From Streptomyces sp. NBC_00433 (lineage in GTDB: Bacteria > Actinomycetota > Actinomycetes > Streptomycetales > Streptomycetaceae): a stretch of 64,000 nucleotides of DNA. A program made the position numbers and the translations under genes. Positions 6,973 to 13,756 of the stretch are shown in pieces (positions within the stretch are counted from its first letter, which is position 1; each line of letters starts with the position of its first letter). The stretch spans positions 5,599,501 through 5,663,500 of the forward strand of contig CP107926.1 of NCBI GenBank assembly GCA_036015235.1, given 5' to 3'. The notes beneath the pieces were generated by a model. The model had not been told where the DNA came from and did not search any database. It was given only the letters and a program-made list of their open reading frames with translations.

Positions 6973-8607
6973 TCAGTCGCCCCGGAGCAGGGACGTGAGC
7001 AGCGGGCGGAAGTGCGCGAAGTCCGGGCCGTCGGCGCCCGGTTCCTTCGCGGCCTCGTCCCAGCGGCGGACGGCCACCGCGTCCCGCGCGTGCGGCAGGC
7101 GGGCGAAGGCCGCCGCCTCCTGCGCGGTCATCGGGCCGCCCTGCACCTGGAGGGTGTATTCCGAGGCCGCCGAGAGCCGCTCCCGGTAGCCCGGCTCGAC
7201 CGCGCACAGGTACCGCTTGGCGGCCACGTGCAGCCGGACCGGCTCGGTGACCTCCGGTCCGAACCAGCGCGCGAGCAGGTCGGCGCCGCTGTGGCTGTGC
7301 CGGTTGTCGTTGCCGGCCATCAGCTCGGCGCCCGTCACCTCCGCACCGTCGAAGTGGCCGATGTCGTGCAGCAGCGCGGCGGCCACCAGGTGCGGCGCCG
7401 CGCCCGCGGCCTCGGCGAGCGCTCCGGCCTGGAGCATGTGCTCGGCCATCGTCACCTCCTCGCCCAGGTATTCCGCCGCGCCCGAGCCCGCGAACAGCTC
7501 GGCCAGCGGGTCGAGCGTGTCGGCGCGGCGCAGGACGGCCAGCGTGCTCGCGACCGCGTCCAGGTCGGCGTAGCAGCCCTGGAGGTGCCGGGACGCGCTC
7601 CCCTCGAAGGCCGTCCTGGCGTGCAGCAGCCGGGTGTTGTCGAAGATCAGGCAGTCGCCGGGGGCGAGCCGGAAGTCCAGTTGCAGGCCGGGCCGCAGCA
7701 GCAGCTCGCCGAAGGCGCGGTAGGCCGCGTAGAAGGCGTCGAGCTGCTCGGCGGGCAGCCGCAGCGTGCCGATCGAGCGGTTGTTGAACCGCACCTCGCG
7801 GATACGCCCGAGGCCGTCCACGCCGATCAGCGGGCGGTCGGCGCGCAGCTCGGTCCGCGCGTCGCGGAAGACGAAGGGCACCGGCACGCGGGTCAGCACC
7901 TCGAAGGCGGCCGGGTCCTCGGCCCGCAGCAGCGCGGCGGCGGCGAAGCCGTCCACCAGGCCCGAGTCGCCGCCCTCCGCGGCGTTCTCCAGGCAGTGCA
8001 GCAGCTGCACGGTGGGGACGGGGTCCCGGTAGGGGTTGTCGGTGTGCGGGGTGATCCGGGCGGAGGTGAAGGCGAGGTTGTTCGGGTCGGGCTCCACCCG
8101 GACGTCGAAGAGCCGGCCGTAGTTGGTCTCCCGGACGAAGCCGAAGGTCCCGGCGACCGCGAGCACCTGGCCGTCCCGCCGCGGCACACCGTGCAGCAGC
8201 GCGAAGCCCAGCCGCTGCACCGCGGCGAGCACCCGGGCCCGCTCGGCGGGCGCGGCCTCGTACGTGTCCCAGTCCGCCGCGGGGATCCGGCCCGCCAGGT
8301 CGGCCGCCCGCCACAGCTCCTTGCCCGCCTCGGTCCTGTGGTCCGAGCTGCAGGCGGGGCCGGGGCGGTTGGCGTGCAGCCAGCGCGCCGGATACCGCGA
8401 GCGGTGCCCGTCGGGCGCCCACTCCACCTCGACGGCGCCCTCCGCGTCCCGCGCCGTTCGCACCGCGAGCCCGGCGGGCAGCTCGGTGACCTGGAAGAGC
8501 TTCTGCCCGGAAAGCGGGTCCCGGCAGTCCCCGCACGGACAGTTGTCCCGCAGCCAGATCGCGGGCAGGGAGCCGACGGGGGCCGCGGCCCCCGGTTGTG
8601 CCGTCAT
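6973..8607 (-). CDS. Fused organophosphonate oxygenase: TmpA-like 2OG oxygenase + TmpB/PhnZ-like HD oxygenase
   Basis: A 544-residue protein that joins two enzymes normally encoded separately. Residues 15-95 match the zinc-binding N-domain of gamma-butyrobetaine hydroxylase-type enzymes (CPCGDC, Cys23/25/28). Residues 110-350 are a TauD-type 2-oxoglutarate oxygenase with the iron triad His188, Asp190 and His329. Residues 380-544 are an HD domain with His390, His414-Asp415, His437, His460 and Asp517. Its HVAAKRYL and QGGPM motifs are shared with PhnZ, the di-iron oxygenase that cleaves a 1-hydroxyphosphonate C-P bond. TmpA hydroxylates trimethylaminoethylphosphonate and TmpB cleaves the product to glycine betaine and phosphate. 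The fusion would do both steps. Aminoethylphosphonate is an alternative substrate. Confidence 0.85.
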   Translation of the reverse strand: MTAQPGAAAPVGSLPAIWLRDNCPCGDCRDPLSGQKLFQVTELPAGLAVRTARDAEGAVEVEWAPDGHRSRYPARWLHANRPGPACSSDHRTEAGKELWRAADLAGRIPAADWDTYEAAPAERARVLAAVQRLGFALLHGVPRRDGQVLAVAGTFGFVRETNYGRLFDVRVEPDPNNLAFTSARITPHTDNPYRDPVPTVQLLHCLENAAEGGDSGLVDGFAAAALLRAEDPAAFEVLTRVPVPFVFRDARTELRADRPLIGVDGLGRIREVRFNNRSIGTLRLPAEQLDAFYAAYRAFGELLLRPGLQLDFRLAPGDCLIFDNTRLLHARTAFEGSASRHLQGCYADLDAVASTLAVLRRADTLDPLAELFAGSGAAEYLGEEVTMAEHMLQAGALAEAAGAAPHLVAAALLHDIGHFDGAEVTGAELMAGNDNRHSHSGADLLARWFGPEVTEPVRLHVAAKRYLCAVEPGYRERLSAASEYTLQVQGGPMTAQEAAAFARLPHARDAVAVRRWDEAAKEPGADGPDFAHFRPLLTSLLRGD

Positions 8608-8628
8608 GGTGCTCTCTTCTCGTACGCC

Positions 8629-8646
8629 AAGTTGTATAGCCAACTT
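8629..8646 (-). promoter_or_regulatory. GntR-type operator, copy 3 (reference copy)
   Basis: AAGTTGTATAGCCAACTT, with inverted arms AAGTTG/CAACTT around a six-base centre. It ends 22 bases upstream of the ATG of the oxygenase fusion, close enough that a bound repressor would block transcription or the start site. Together with copies 1 and 2 it defines a three-promoter regulon. Confidence 0.78.
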
Positions 8647-8753
8647 CTCCCTTCCGGGTGAGCCGCCGGTGAGCCGCGCCCCATCCCCGGGTGACGGGCG
8701 GGTGAAGAGGAGGCCGCCGTGCCGGAGCCGTCGCCGGAACCCGGGGGTGGCTG

Positions 8754-8784
8754 TATCGTTTTTCGATAACATCGATAAACGATA
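8754..8784 (+). promoter_or_regulatory. Two tandem ATCG-N5-CGAT operators before the DUF2975 gene
   Basis: TATCGTTTTTCGATA (8754-8768) is a perfect five-base palindrome with a T5 centre. A second copy, ATCG-ATAAA-CGAT (8771-8783), follows with a centre-to-centre shift of 16 bases. The second copy reaches an ATG at 8784, which argues that the true start is the ATG at 8796. The small XRE protein encoded two genes on is the likely ligand. Confidence 0.65.
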
Positions 8785-8795
8785 TGGGGGCGGTC

Positions 8796-9446
8796 ATGGC
8801 GAGGGTGCGCAGTCCACTGGAGCCCATGGCGGGCGCGGTCAGGGCCATCGTGACGCTGTTCGCGGTGCTGGCGGTCGGGGCGGTCCTCGGATCGGTGCTC
8901 GTGCACGGCGCGCATCCGCGCTTCCTCGGCATCGGCGACAGCTCCTTCTGCGTCCCGGACACCTCCACGACGGTCGGCGGCAACGACCCGGCGCTCCGGG
9001 AGCTGGCGCACGCGCCGGGTGCCGTGGTCGTCGCGGACGCTCATCCGAGCTACTGCACCGACGACCCCGGCACCGCCCAGAGCCTGCTCCACGTCGCGAA
9101 GCAGCTGCCGCCCTTCGTCTTCACTGTCGGAGCGCTGCTGCTGGTCTTCCGGCTGATCAGGGGCGCGGAGGGGGCCGACCTCTACACCACGCGGACCGCG
9201 CAGCGGCTGCGGGCGCTGGGCTGGTGGCTGCTGGCCGGCAGTGTGCTCAGCGCGATAGCGGTGTCGGTCGCCGGGCAGGCGCTCGTCGACTCGCTGGACC
9301 GGGGCGGCCACGCCGGTATCGTCGGCGCACTCATGTCGTGGGACGTTCCCTTCATGGCGATCCTCACCGGCCTCGGCGTCCTGTCCTTCGCACGGGTCAT
9401 GCGCGTCGGCGTCACCATGCGCGAAGACCTCGACGGAACGGTCTGA
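8796..9446 (+). CDS. DUF2975 membrane protein
   Basis: A 216-residue integral membrane protein with about four hydrophobic segments, at roughly residues 14-38, 104-122, 139-163 and 181-200. This is the pattern of DUF2975 proteins, which are usually encoded next to a small XRE/YozG regulator as here. The ATG at 8796 is preferred over 8784 because the latter overlaps the operator and lacks a ribosome site. Its stop overlaps the next ATG by one base (TGATG). The biochemical role of the family is unknown. Confidence 0.8.
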   Translation: MARVRSPLEPMAGAVRAIVTLFAVLAVGAVLGSVLVHGAHPRFLGIGDSSFCVPDTSTTVGGNDPALRELAHAPGAVVVADAHPSYCTDDPGTAQSLLHVAKQLPPFVFTVGALLLVFRLIRGAEGADLYTTRTAQRLRALGWWLLAGSVLSAIAVSVAGQALVDSLDRGGHAGIVGALMSWDVPFMAILTGLGVLSFARVMRVGVTMREDLDGTV

Positions 9447-9682
9447 TGTCCGAGGACAAGGAGGAGCACGCGATCGAGGTCCATCTCGACCGCCTGCTCG
9501 AAGAGCGGGGCATGACCCTGGCCGAACTCGCGGAACGGGTCGGCGTCACGCACGTCAACCTGTCGATCCTCAAGAACGGCCGGGCCAGGGCGATGCGGTT
9601 CACCACCCTGACGCGGATCTGCGAGGTGCTGGAGTGCCAGCCGGGGGATCTGCTCAGCCACCGACCGGACCCGGGGGCCTGA
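9446..9682 (+). CDS. Small XRE/YozG-type helix-turn-helix regulator
   Basis: A 78-residue protein that is almost entirely one Cro/C1-type helix-turn-helix. The sequence MTLAELAERVGVTHVNLSIL is the helix-turn-helix core, and the CEVLECQPGDLL tail is typical of the YozG/YgzD group. It is translationally coupled to the DUF2975 gene and probably represses the pair through the tandem ATCG-N5-CGAT sites. The partner membrane protein may control its activity; that is inference from the conserved gene pairing. Confidence 0.88.
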   Translation: MSEDKEEHAIEVHLDRLLEERGMTLAELAERVGVTHVNLSILKNGRARAMRFTTLTRICEVLECQPGDLLSHRPDPGA

Positions 9683-9693
9683 GGAGGGGGCGG

Positions 9694-10455
9694 TCAGCCG
9701 GGCAGGAGCTGCTGGCCGCCGTCGACGTCGTACGTGGCGCCGGTGAGCGCCTCGTTGCCCATGATGTGCAGGGCGAGGGCGGCCACGTCCGCGGGGACGA
9801 CGACCCGGCGGATCGGCAGGGTGCCGCGCAGCTCCTCGCGCCGGGCTTCGAGCCGGTCGCCGAGCAGGGCGGCGGACAGCGGGGTGTCGACGAAGCCCGG
9901 GGCGATGAGGTTGGCCCGGATCGGCGCGAGTTCCAGGGCCAGGTTGGCGGTGAGGGCGGGGAGGGCCGCGGTCATGGCGGTCACGACGGACAGGCCCGCG
10001 CCGGGGCGGCGGCCGCCGGTGCCGCCGACGAAGAGCAGCGAGCCGCCGGGCCTGATCTTGTCGCGGGCGGCGAGGGCCACAGCGAGGGTCATCGCCATGC
10101 GCTGGGCGAAGGCGCTGGTCACATCGGCGATGTCCAGATCGTCCAAGGGGGTGTACGCCGGGCTCCCCGCGGTGAGCAGGACGTGGTCGATCGGCCCCGG
10201 CAGCTCCTGGAAGAACCGCGTGAGGCGGTCGGTGTCGTTCGCGTCGAAAGCGGCCGTGCCGACGGGCCGGAGTTCGCGGGCGGCCTTGTCGAGCCGTTCG
10301 GGATTGCGGCCGACGAGCACCACGTCGCCGCCTCCGGCGCGTACCTGGCGGGCCGTCTCGAATCCGATGCCCGCGCTGGCCCCGATCACCACGACGGTCT
10401 GGCCGGCGATGGCGGACGGGACGGACGTTCCCTGCACTCCTGGCTCGGTGGCCAT
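9694..10455 (-). CDS. Short-chain dehydrogenase/reductase
   Basis: A 253-residue SDR. The cofactor motif GASAGIG follows the first beta strand (VVVIGASAGIGFETARQV), NAG is replaced by TAG in VLLTAGSP, and APGFVDTPL is the usual late motif. The expected YxxxK catalytic pair is not evident: the region after FVGGTGGRR reads GAGLSVVTAMTAAL, so the Tyr and Lys appear to be missing. This resembles the divergent SDRs with altered active sites. The ATG at 10455 has GGAGGAGAG upstream. It converges on the XRE gene and stands alone; no pathway is implied. Confidence 0.8.
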   Translation of the reverse strand: MATEPGVQGTSVPSAIAGQTVVVIGASAGIGFETARQVRAGGGDVVLVGRNPERLDKAARELRPVGTAAFDANDTDRLTRFFQELPGPIDHVLLTAGSPAYTPLDDLDIADVTSAFAQRMAMTLAVALAARDKIRPGGSLLFVGGTGGRRPGAGLSVVTAMTAALPALTANLALELAPIRANLIAPGFVDTPLSAALLGDRLEARREELRGTLPIRRVVVPADVAALALHIMGNEALTGATYDVDGGQQLLPG

Positions 10456-10572
10456 GGCTCTCCTCCGCGCTCGCGTGACGCCTGCGGTCCGGTCCACCCC
10501 ATCCTTGCGCGCGGGGGCGGCGGCCGCCTGTCGGCGGACCCGGCGGCGCGGGCCGCCGCTGTCCACTGAAAG

Positions 10573-10609
10573 GGGGAATCGCGGCCGCACGGCCCCGGGG
10601 AATCGCGGC
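10573..10609. repeat. Direct repeat in the SDR / enoyl-CoA hydratase divergent region
   Basis: GGGGAATCGCGGC occurs at 10573-10585 and again at 10597-10609, 24 bases apart, just before the start of the hydratase-like gene at 10640. It could be a regulator site; no known consensus is recognised. Confidence 0.35.
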
Positions 10610-10639
10610 GGCCGCGGGGCCTGCCCCTACGGTCGGGCC

Positions 10640-11464
10640 ATGAGCGACGACGCGCAGTTCCAGGTGCAGGAGGTGTCACCCTCCTACTGGCAGGTGACGT
10701 TCACCAACGGGGAGGTCAATCTGTACGACGTCGACAGCGTCGAGCAGCTGGCGGACCTGGTGACCCGTATCGAACAGGCCGAGGACCTCACCGTCGTGGT
10801 CTTCCGCAGCGGCAATCCCGACTTCTTCATGGCCCACTGGGACATGCTCTCCGACCAGGCGCGGGTGGCGGCCATGCGCCCGGGGCCCACCGGACTGCAC
10901 CCTTACGCGGACAACCTGGTCCGGCTGAGCCGGGTGCCCGCGGTGACCGTCACCGCGATCGACGGGCGGGCCCGGGGGGCGGGCAGCGAGTTCGTCCTGG
11001 CCACCGACATCCGCTTCGCCGGGCCAGGGGCCGTCCTCGGGCAGTTCGAGGTGGGCGTGGGATCGGTTCCCGGGGGCAATCCGATGGGGCGGCTGGCCCG
11101 CCTGGTGGGTCGCGGCCGGGCGATGGAGATCATGCTGGGCGCCGACGACTTCCCGGCCGGGCTGGCCGCCGCGTACGGCTACGTCAACCGGGTCCTGCCG
11201 GCCGGCGAGCTGGACGGCTTCGTCGACGCCTTCGCCCGGCGCGTCGCGGGCTTCGACAAGGTGGCGGTGGCCGAGGCCAAGGCCCTCCTCGACGCCAGCG
11301 TGCCCGTCCCCGACGAGGAGTCCGCGGCCAGCCTCGCGACCTTCTTCCGCACCTCGGGCCGCCCGGAGAACGCCGACCGGGTGCGCCGCCTCTTCGACCG
11401 CGGGCTGCAGCGTCCTGACGGCGCCGAGATCGACCTCGGCCGGCAGGTCGCCGAGCCGGCCTGA
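10640..11464 (+). CDS. Enoyl-CoA hydratase/isomerase-family protein
   Basis: A 274-residue crotonase-fold protein. The oxyanion-hole segments are visible as SGNPDFFMAHWDM and DGRARGAGSEFVLATDIRFA, and GQFEVGVGSVPGG is the expected active-site stretch. The glutamates that act in true hydratases are only partly conserved, so the reaction is uncertain. The ATG at 10640 is divergent from the SDR gene. Nothing next to it forms a fatty-acid degradation operon. Confidence 0.8.
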   Translation: MSDDAQFQVQEVSPSYWQVTFTNGEVNLYDVDSVEQLADLVTRIEQAEDLTVVVFRSGNPDFFMAHWDMLSDQARVAAMRPGPTGLHPYADNLVRLSRVPAVTVTAIDGRARGAGSEFVLATDIRFAGPGAVLGQFEVGVGSVPGGNPMGRLARLVGRGRAMEIMLGADDFPAGLAAAYGYVNRVLPAGELDGFVDAFARRVAGFDKVAVAEAKALLDASVPVPDEESAASLATFFRTSGRPENADRVRRLFDRGLQRPDGAEIDLGRQVAEPA

Positions 11465-11663
11465 CCCCCCCGGGGGGGCGGCCGCGCCGTGGGGAGACCG
11501 GGCCGGGACTGCCGCCCGGCGGGCGTGCGCGGACCGCCAAGCCGGGGCCAATCCGGGTCGGCTTCCCGGGCAATAGGCGCGGCCTAGGATGCGTTCCGCG
11601 GTCCGGCGACCACCGCCGGGACGGCTGCACCGTTAAGGAACTGCCCCAACGGAGGTGACCGCC

Positions 11664-12800
11664 GTGGAGAACGTCGTAGTCGAACTGCCGCCGGACCTTG
11701 CGCAGTTGGAGGTGCCGGGGCCCGGGACGGCGCAGTCGGCGGCGCCGCCGCCGACCGCCGCCGACGAGGAGGCCTGCGCCAGGCTGCTGGCGCGCGTCGA
11801 CCGGCGGATCGAGGACCTGCTGAGCGCCGAGGCGGCGCGCTGGGGGGCGGTGGACGCCCGGGTGGCGGTGCCCGTCGCGGCGGTCGCCGAGCTCTACGCG
11901 GCCGGCGGCAAGCGGCTGCGCCCGCTCTTCTGCGCCATCGGCTATCTGGCGGCCGGCGGCACCGCCGACGGCAGCGGCGCGGACGCGGTCGTCGACGCGG
12001 CGGCGGCCCTTGAGCTGCTCCAGGTCTTCGCGCTCATCCACGACGACATCATGGATAATTCCTCCAGCCGGCGCGGCGCCCCGACCGTCCACGCGCGGCA
12101 CGCCGACGTCCACGCCCGGCACGGCTGGGCGGGGGAGTCCCGCCGGTTCGGCGAGGGCGTCGCCATCCTCGCCGGGGACCTGGCGCTCACGTACGCGAAC
12201 CGCTTCGCGGGCCGGCTGGACGGCCCCGCCGCCGAGGTGTGGCACGAGCTGGTCACCGAGATGATCACCGGCCAGCAGCTGGACATCGCGCTGGCCGCCG
12301 AGGTGGAGCCGGACCCGGTGCTGGCCCGCTGGGTCGCCGTCGGCAAGTCCGGCCGCTACACCATCCACCGCCCGCTGGCCCTCGGCGCGGCCATCGCCGG
12401 ACGCCCGGGGCTGCACGCGGTCTTCGAGGCGTACGGTGTCGCGGCCGGCGAGGCCTTCCAGCTGCGGGACGACCTGCTCGACGCCTTCGGTGACGAGGCG
12501 GCGACCGGCAAGCCGACCGGTCTCGACCTCAGCGAGCACAAGATGACGCTGCTGGTCGCGCTGGCCGCGGCCAAGGACCCGCTGGTCGCCCGGCTGGTCG
12601 GGGACGGGCGCCGCGCCGGATGGGACCCGGTGCGGCTGCGCCAAGCGCTGCTCGCCTCCGGCGTCCGCGCGGACGTCGAGGAGCAGATCGACGCGCTGGT
12701 CGCGGACGCCCGCGCGGCGCTCGCCGACTCGCCCGTGCCGTACGGCTGGCGGCTGCGCCTTGAGGAGCTGGCCCACAAGGTCGCCTACCGCGACCGCTGA
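11664..12800 (+). CDS. Polyprenyl diphosphate synthase
   Basis: A 378-residue trans-prenyltransferase that chains isopentenyl units into a C15-C20 or longer diphosphate. The first aspartate-rich motif is LIHDDIMD and the second is LRDDLLDAFGDEAATGKPTG; GGKRLRP binds substrate. The residue five before the first motif is Phe, which in this family tends to shorten the product, so FPP or GGPP is plausible. The GTG at 11664 is chosen because GGAGGTGA lies five bases before it. It could supply the prenyl donor for the prenyltransferase and class II cyclase 9-15 kb away, but the gap makes this only a suggestion. Confidence 0.88.
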   Translation: MENVVVELPPDLAQLEVPGPGTAQSAAPPPTAADEEACARLLARVDRRIEDLLSAEAARWGAVDARVAVPVAAVAELYAAGGKRLRPLFCAIGYLAAGGTADGSGADAVVDAAAALELLQVFALIHDDIMDNSSSRRGAPTVHARHADVHARHGWAGESRRFGEGVAILAGDLALTYANRFAGRLDGPAAEVWHELVTEMITGQQLDIALAAEVEPDPVLARWVAVGKSGRYTIHRPLALGAAIAGRPGLHAVFEAYGVAAGEAFQLRDDLLDAFGDEAATGKPTGLDLSEHKMTLLVALAAAKDPLVARLVGDGRRAGWDPVRLRQALLASGVRADVEEQIDALVADARAALADSPVPYGWRLRLEELAHKVAYRDR

Positions 12801-12810
12801 CGACGGGCCC

Positions 12811-12980
12811 TGAGGGCTGTCCCGTAATCCGCGGTGGACCCAGCGCGCGGCGTCAGATGCGGTAGATCGCAAGGCGAAGGGTCGCCCTCGTACCGGGTCG
12901 TGTTCGGACGAGCCCGACAACGCGGCGAGGCGCCGTGGCTGTCGTCGCGCGCCCGCCGGGGATTAACGGGACAGCCCTCA
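12811..12980. mobile_element. 170-bp MITE-like element with terminal inverted repeats
   Basis: The ends are TGAGGGCTGTCCCGT (from 12811) and its inverted copy ending at 12980. The outer 15 bases match perfectly, with AAT or TAAT following. The interior has no open frame of interest. This is the form of a non-autonomous transposable element. It lies between two convergent genes: its left end is ten bases after the prenyl synthase stop, and the right end supplies the stop codon (12978-12980) of the next gene. It may double as a bidirectional terminator. No exact target duplication is visible. Confidence 0.6.
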
Positions 12981-13334
12981 GACGGCCCCGTGGTACATCA
13001 CGCCGAGCACCAGGGCGGCGATCGCGGTGGCCAGGAAGACGATGCCGCCGACGATGTCACGCGAGCCGACCCGCAGGTGGGCGATGATCGCGCCGATGAA
13101 GTAGAGGATGAGGCCGCATGCGGCCAGGGTCCCCAGGATCGGCACCCGGAAGCCGGCCACCAGGCCCAGGGTGCCCGCCGCGAGCAACCCGCCCAGCACG
13201 GGGACGTACTTGCGGGGCAGGCCCTTCATGTCGGCCTGGGTCTTGGGGTATTCGTGGCCGATCAGGTAGGTGACGGCGGCGGCACCGTTGAAGACCGCGC
13301 CGAGGATGGTCACCGTGACGTAGGCGGCGAACAC
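12978..13334 (-). CDS. Small four-helix membrane protein, DoxX-like
   Basis: A 118-residue protein with about four membrane segments and a central soluble loop (PKTQADMKGLPRKYVPVLGG). The GTG at 13334-13332 has GGAGAA six bases upstream. The architecture fits DoxX-like family proteins. Its stop codon lies inside the terminal repeat of the MITE-like element, so insertion may have set or trimmed the C-terminus, which is short (MYHGAV). Function unknown. Confidence 0.75.
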   Translation of the reverse strand: MFAAYVTVTILGAVFNGAAAVTYLIGHEYPKTQADMKGLPRKYVPVLGGLLAAGTLGLVAGFRVPILGTLAACGLILYFIGAIIAHLRVGSRDIVGGIVFLATAIAALVLGVMYHGAV

Positions 13335-13756
13335 GATTTCTCCGCTTCTGTGGGAGCAGTCGGCATCGGAAAGCTGCCTGCGTGTCGATGATCGTAGCCG
13401 CTTGGGCAAGCGTGACCCCAGGTCGGTCCGGTGGCCGTAACCGGGTTGTAATCAGCGGCGATCGGCGTTGGCGCAAGAGCGGAACCGGTCGCGCGGGCTT
13501 TGCGGAATCCGGGCCCGGGAGAGCTTTCCCTCCGTTCGCCCGGCCACGTTTCCCTGGCGCTTGTGTGAGGCAACCATACGGTGATGAAACGGAGTTGGGC
13601 GTTGATACTTATGGGGGGCACTCATGCCGGCGCGACCGCGTGCACCGGTCATCAGCGCACCTGAAGTACCTGTATAGGTCGTGTATGGCACGCCCTGGCA
13701 GGGTGGCGCGACTCGCCCCACCCAGCGAACGCCCGTGGAACCCGACAGGAGCGACC
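13335..13756. promoter_or_regulatory. Divergent intergenic region before the MbtH/adenylation fusion gene
   Basis: These 422 bases have no supported gene and a lower GC content around 13560-13690. They contain a short palindrome ACCT-GTAT-AGGT (13668-13679) whose TATAGG part resembles an actinobacterial -10 element. A frame in phase with the downstream gene is open across the region, but its codon use is poor, so it is read as non-coding. Promoters for both flanking genes should lie here. Confidence 0.4.
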
